The notes beneath the pieces were generated by a model. It saw nothing but the letters and a program-made list of their open reading frames with translations. It was not told the origin of the DNA and searched no databases. This document shows positions 60,470 through 64,000 of a stretch of DNA of 64,000 nucleotides, piece by piece. The position numbers and the translations under genes were made by a program. Source of the DNA: Phytopseudomonas punonensis (GTDB lineage: Bacteria; Pseudomonadota; Gammaproteobacteria; Pseudomonadales; Pseudomonadaceae); NCBI RefSeq assembly GCF_900142655.1, contig NZ_FRBQ01000003.1:62001-126000 (forward strand). The letters run 5' to 3'. Each line of letters begins with the position of its first letter. Position 1 is the stretch's first letter.

Positions 60470-61876
60470 TCACTTCATGAAGCCTTCCATCAGGCTGGCG
60501 ATGCGCTGCGCCATATAGCGCTGCCAGGGCCGGCTGGATGGGTCGGCGAGCAATTTGTCTTCGCGCACGAAGCTGCGGATGATCGCGTTGTAACCCAGCC
60601 AGCGGCACGGCTCAGGCTCCCAGCGCGGCAGGTCCTGCACCCGTGTATCGTGGCGCACCCAGGGCTGGCGGGTGAGCGCGGTGCTGTGGCCGAGAATCAG
60701 GTCGGCCAGGGTGCGCCCACCGAGGTTGCTGGCGCCGACGCCTTCGCCGCCGTAGCCGCCGGACAGGGCGATGCCGTTGCCGCGGTCGCAAAGCATGTGC
60801 GGATGAAAGCGCCGCCCCATGCCCAGGTTGCCGCCCCAGGCGTGGGTGATGCGCACGTTACGCAACTGCGGGAACAGCTCGCTGAACAGGTAGCGGCGCA
60901 GGCCACGTTCTTCATCGTTAAGGTTGAAGTCGCCCCGCAGCTTGCTACCGAAGCGATAACCGCCGCGGGCGCCAAAGATCAGCCGGTCGTCGCGGCTGCG
61001 CTGGCCGTAGGTAACCTGGCGGCTGGCTTCGCTGAACGCCTGGCCGCGCTCCAGGCCGATTTCCGCCCAGGTCGAGGCAGGCAGCGGTTCGGTGGCGACT
61101 ATCAGGCTCTGCACCGGAATCTGGTGGCGGCCGAGCGGCGGCAGGTTGGCTGCGTAACCCTCCACAGCAGGCACGATCCAGTCGGCGCGCACTTCACCTG
61201 ATTCGCATCGTACGGTGCCGGCCTGCCAGCTCAGGGCAGGGGTGCCTTCAAAAATGCTGACGCCCATGGCTTCGACGCAGCGTGCCAAGCCGCGTACCAA
61301 ACGGGCCGGCTGGATGGTCGCGCAATGCGGCGTGTGAATCGCGCCATAGGCACCGGGAATGCGTAGTTGCTGGGCCAGCTCTTCGGCGGGCAGCCAGCGG
61401 TAATCGTCCTCGTTCAGCCCCTCTTCGCGGTAGCCGCGCAGGTACTCGCGCAGGCGCAGTTCCTGCTCCGGGTAGCGGGCCGCGCAGTACAGCACGCCGC
61501 CCTTGCGGTAGTCGCAGTCGATGCCTTCGCGCTCCAGCACCTGGCCGACCTCGTCGGGAATGCCGTGCAGCAGGTCGTAGGATTCCCGCCGTGCCTGCGG
61601 GGTGAGGCCGGCGAGCAGGCGATCCTCACCTAGCAGGTTGCCCATCAGCCAGCCGCCGTTGCGACCGGAAGCGCCGAAGCCGGCGATCTTCGCCTCGACG
61701 ATGACAATGCGTAGCTCGGGCGCCTGGCGCTTGAGGTAGTAGGCCGTCCACAGCCCGGTGTAGCCGGCGCCGATGATCGCCACGTCGGCCTGAATATCGC
61801 CTTGCAGCGATGGGCGCGGCGTCAGCGGCTCATCCAGCTGATCCATCCAAAGGCTGATGTTGCGCCAGTCGTTCAT
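60470..61876 (-). CDS. FAD-dependent oxidoreductase (gamma-glutamylputrescine oxidase PuuB-like)
   Basis: 468 residues. AIIGAGYTGLWTAYYLKRQA FAD loop near residue 32, then FGASGRNGGWLMGNLLGE (typical PuuB/OrdL), HAWGGNLGMGRRFHPHMLCD and ALSGGYGGEGVGASNLGGRT near the end. The family oxidises gamma-glutamylated or free polyamines and N-methyl amino acids. Start MNDWRNISLW. Clustered with the polyamine-binding protein and a cupin, which supports polyamine use. No puuA, puuC or puuD is seen. Confidence 0.85.
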   Translation of the reverse strand: MNDWRNISLWMDQLDEPLTPRPSLQGDIQADVAIIGAGYTGLWTAYYLKRQAPELRIVIVEAKIAGFGASGRNGGWLMGNLLGEDRLLAGLTPQARRESYDLLHGIPDEVGQVLEREGIDCDYRKGGVLYCAARYPEQELRLREYLRGYREEGLNEDDYRWLPAEELAQQLRIPGAYGAIHTPHCATIQPARLVRGLARCVEAMGVSIFEGTPALSWQAGTVRCESGEVRADWIVPAVEGYAANLPPLGRHQIPVQSLIVATEPLPASTWAEIGLERGQAFSEASRQVTYGQRSRDDRLIFGARGGYRFGSKLRGDFNLNDEERGLRRYLFSELFPQLRNVRITHAWGGNLGMGRRFHPHMLCDRGNGIALSGGYGGEGVGASNLGGRTLADLILGHSTALTRQPWVRHDTRVQDLPRWEPEPCRWLGYNAIIRSFVREDKLLADPSSRPWQRYMAQRIASLMEGFMK

Positions 61877-61921
61877 GCACCGCTTCCACACAAGATGTAT
61901 GGGGCAAGACTAGAAGCCTGA

Positions 61922-62737
61922 TCAGGCGTTGTCTTGCGCGCGTGCCCGCGCGTACATGTCTTTCAAATAAGCCTTGGGCGAAAGGCCGGTGTGGCGGCGA
62001 AAGGTGCTGTAGAAGGCGGTCAGGGAGTTGAAGCCGGCCTCGAAGGCCAGTTCGTCCATACGCCGCAGATCGCTGCCGGCCTGCAAGTGTTCGAGCAGGT
62101 GCTGCAGGCGGGCCTGGTTGACGTAGCGGTAGAAGCTTTGGCCGAGCACCTGGTTGAGCAGGTAGGAAATCTGGTTGCGGCTGTAGCCGGTGGCAGTGGC
62201 CACCTGTTGCAGGCTCAGGGCCGGGTCGAGAAAGGGTTGGCGGCGCTGGAAATAGTCTTGCAGGTCCTGGGCCATGAAGCCCAATTGCCGGGTCGACAGG
62301 CCCAGCTTGCTGATCGCCGCGCTGCGCTGGGTCGGCGCCCGAGCATCGGGGCCTTCGTGCACCAGCGAAGCATATTCGTTGACCCGCCAGATCAGCCCGT
62401 CGCGCACGGTGATCGCTTCGGCAGTGCGAAACGACACCAGCCCCTCGCCGCCATGCAGCGTGGTGCGGTACTGGATGAACGCGGTGTGGCCGTCGATGCG
62501 GATGCGGTCGGTGTGTTCCAGCGCCTCGTCCGGGTGGCGTGGCATGGTGCCGAGCACGTAGTCGCGTAGCTCGGCCAGGCCCATGCTGCGGTTGAGGAAG
62601 AAATCGTGGTACTCGATCTCGGGATGATAGAGTGCCATCACCGCGTCGAGGTCGCGGTACTTCCAGCTGTAGTGATAGCGCAGCACGGTTTCGCGGGTGC
62701 GTTCGGTCTGGGCGGGGTCGTCGGGAAGCTCAGGCAT
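61922..62737 (-). CDS. SnoaL/NTF2-AraC fusion regulator
   Basis: 271 residues. Residues about 10-135 are a SnoaL-like NTF2 domain (YHYSWKYRDLDAVMALYHPE, IEYHDFFLNRS, FIQYRTTLHGGEGLVSFR); residues about 165-270 are an AraC double HTH (LSLQQVATATGYSRNQISYL, FEAGFNSLTAFYSTFRRHTG). An NTF2 fold as sensor in an AraC protein is unusual. I chose MPELPDDPAQTE as start. It precedes the PuuB-like gene by 45 bp on the same strand and is divergent from metE. Confidence 0.82.
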   Translation of the reverse strand: MPELPDDPAQTERTRETVLRYHYSWKYRDLDAVMALYHPEIEYHDFFLNRSMGLAELRDYVLGTMPRHPDEALEHTDRIRIDGHTAFIQYRTTLHGGEGLVSFRTAEAITVRDGLIWRVNEYASLVHEGPDARAPTQRSAAISKLGLSTRQLGFMAQDLQDYFQRRQPFLDPALSLQQVATATGYSRNQISYLLNQVLGQSFYRYVNQARLQHLLEHLQAGSDLRRMDELAFEAGFNSLTAFYSTFRRHTGLSPKAYLKDMYARARAQDNA

Positions 62738-62859
62738 GCCGGTTGGATCCAAGGCGCAGAGGCCAGCTTGCCCGACTCCGGCTGAGGTCTCAAGTGGATG
62801 GCCAGGATGAGCCGCGCGGTACCAACGTGAGTAAAATTTGTTTTTAATGTTAGTCGATT

Positions 62860-62872
62860 GAGTTTGTTTCAC
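62860..62872. promoter_or_regulatory. Candidate MetR site upstream of metE
   Basis: TGAGTTTGTTTCA differs by one base from the MetR consensus TGAANNTNNTTCA and lies 54-66 bp upstream of metE. No cobalamin-riboswitch-like structure (long leader with a conserved B12 box) fits in the 188-bp gap. Confidence 0.45.
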
Positions 62873-62925
62873 TCGAAAGGCGCCTCGACAATGCACGCCA
62901 TCATTTATGCATTGGAGAGATCGCC

Positions 62926-64000
62926 ATGGCCTTGGCACACAGCCTCGGATTCCCCCGAATCGGACGTGACCGTGAACTGAAGAAAGCCCAGGAGGCCTTC
63001 TGGAAAGGTGAGCTGGACGAGACCGGCTTGCGCGCCGTGGGCCGGGAGTTGCGTGCCCGCCACTGGCAGGTGCAGAAGGATGCCGGCATCGACCTGCTGC
63101 CGGTCGGCGACTTCGCCTGGTATGACGGGGTGCTGGCCCATTCCCTGACCTTCGGGGTGATTCCCGAGCGCTTCCGCCCGGCCAGCGGCAAGCCGACCCT
63201 GGAGACGTTGTTCGCCATGGCCCGTGGCGTTAGTGGTGATACTTGCTGCGGCGGTGCCCATGCGCAGGAGATGACGAAGTGGTTCGATACCAACTACCAC
63301 TACCTGGTGCCCGAGTTCACCCCTGACCAGCAGTTCGCCTTGAGCTGGGAGCAGCTGTTCGAGGAAGTGGCCGAAGCCCATGCCCTCGGCCATACCGTCA
63401 AGCCGGTGGTGATCGGCCCGTTGACCTACCTATGGCTGGGCAAGCTCAAGGGCGATGCCCAGGGCTTCGACAAACTGGACTTGCTCGAGCGCCTGCTGCC
63501 GCTCTACGGGCAGATCTTCCAGCGCCTTGTCGAGCAGGGGGTGGAGTGGGTGCAGATCGACGAGCCGATTCTGGTGCTCGACTTGCCTCAGGATTGGAAG
63601 AACGCCTTCGAGCGCGCTTACAACAGCCTGCAGCGTGAGCCGCTGAAGAAGCTGATCGCCACCTACTTCGGTGGCCTGGAAGAGAACCTCGGTCTGGCCG
63701 CCAACCTGCCGGTGGACGGCCTGCATATCGACCTGGTGCGCGCGCCAGAGCAGTACCCGACCATTCTCGATCGCCTGCCGGCCTACAAGGTGCTGTCCCT
63801 GGGCATGGTCAATGGCCGCAACGTGTGGCGCTGCGATCTGGAAAAGGCCCTGGCGGTTATCGGTCATGCCCACAGCCGCCTTGGCGAACGCCTGTGGGTG
63901 GCGCCGTCCTGCTCGCTGCTGCACAGCCCGGTCGACCTGGAGCGTGAAGAGGGGCTGGATGCCGAGCTTAAAGGCTGGCTGGCCTTCGCCACCCAGAAGT
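62926..64000 (+). CDS. metE: Cobalamin-independent methionine synthase MetE (3' end outside window)
   Basis: 358 residues are visible of about 760. MALAHSLGFPRIGRDRELKK is the family start; YHYLVPEFTP, VIGPLTYLWLGKLKG and VEWVQIDEPILVLDLP are N-terminal-domain motifs. The catalytic zinc site lies in the missing C-terminal half. MetE transfers a methyl group from 5-methyl-tetrahydropteroyl-triglutamate to homocysteine. GGAGAG precedes the ATG. Confidence 0.95.
   Translation, partial: MALAHSLGFPRIGRDRELKKAQEAFWKGELDETGLRAVGRELRARHWQVQKDAGIDLLPVGDFAWYDGVLAHSLTFGVIPERFRPASGKPTLETLFAMARGVSGDTCCGGAHAQEMTKWFDTNYHYLVPEFTPDQQFALSWEQLFEEVAEAHALGHTVKPVVIGPLTYLWLGKLKGDAQGFDKLDLLERLLPLYGQIFQRLVEQGVEWVQIDEPILVLDLPQDWKNAFERAYNSLQREPLKKLIATYFGGLEENLGLAANLPVDGLHIDLVRAPEQYPTILDRLPAYKVLSLGMVNGRNVWRCDLEKALAVIGHAHSRLGERLWVAPSCSLLHSPVDLEREEGLDAELKGWLAFATQK

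Overview
This 64 kb window is high-GC gammaproteobacterial DNA and looks like a Pseudomonas chromosome. The pointers are a DecR-type Lrp regulator, an intact pipecolate/2-aminoadipate gene set (amaA, amaB, hglS) in the form known from P. putida, an ArgR-like GATase1/AraC regulator, REP hairpins of the GTGGGAGCGGGC type, ATGA-coupled operons and many AraC and LysR regulators. It is ordinary chromosome rather than a plasmid or prophage: no phage genes, tRNA, rRNA or CRISPR array were seen. Several short scars and one arsenic-resistance cassette show past rearrangement.

Layout. 1-4.5 kb: amidase tail, DecR-like regulator divergent from a cysteine desulfurase, and two membrane proteins. 4.6-12 kb: REP elements, then a LysR-controlled operon (MHS transporter, class II aldolase, hydroxyacid dehydrogenase, acetylpolyamine-type deacetylase), then a DUF2231 protein with a sorbosone-dehydrogenase lipoprotein. 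12-17 kb: OsmC, two small exported proteins divergent from an AraC regulator, a TerC protein with a structured leader, a lipoprotein, and a 670-bp repeat cluster. 17-24 kb: NudK with an extra C-terminal domain, GATase1/AraC and LysR regulators, an ArgD-type aminotransferase, a graveyard of TauE, kdpE and resolvase remnants, then acetyltransferase, rhodanese and FtrA. 24-28.5 kb: arsRBCHN next to a truncated leuA. 28.5-34 kb: a signalling cluster (HD-GYP, FecR, OmpA, CHASE2 cyclase). 34-41 kb: amaA, amaB, LysR, aminotransferase and hglS, which together take L-pipecolate to 2-hydroxyglutarate. 41-44 kb: small proteins and a Pit phosphate transporter.

44.2-52 kb holds the most unusual unit: up to ten co-directional minus-strand genes, many overlapping by 4-14 bp. 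They encode a TetR regulator, a thermostable-hemolysin-family (GNAT-like) protein, an acyl-adenylating ligase, a heme-oxygenase-like putative diiron oxidase, a short-chain dehydrogenase, a TPR protein, a response regulator, a sensor kinase and a cytochrome b561. This reads like a small biosynthetic pathway for an unknown acyl-derived product.

52-59 kb: a plus-strand group with a cytoplasmic NylB/class-C-type hydrolase, an outer-membrane channel, a DUF3237 protein, an MFS carrier, a cation-efflux protein, an AraC regulator and a cupin; it may be a catabolic unit. 59-64 kb: a polyamine-type uptake and oxidation cluster (PotF-like binding protein, cupin, PuuB-like oxidase, SnoaL-AraC fusion regulator), divergent from metE, which runs off the end.

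All functions are read from sequence motifs and gene order; no database search was run.
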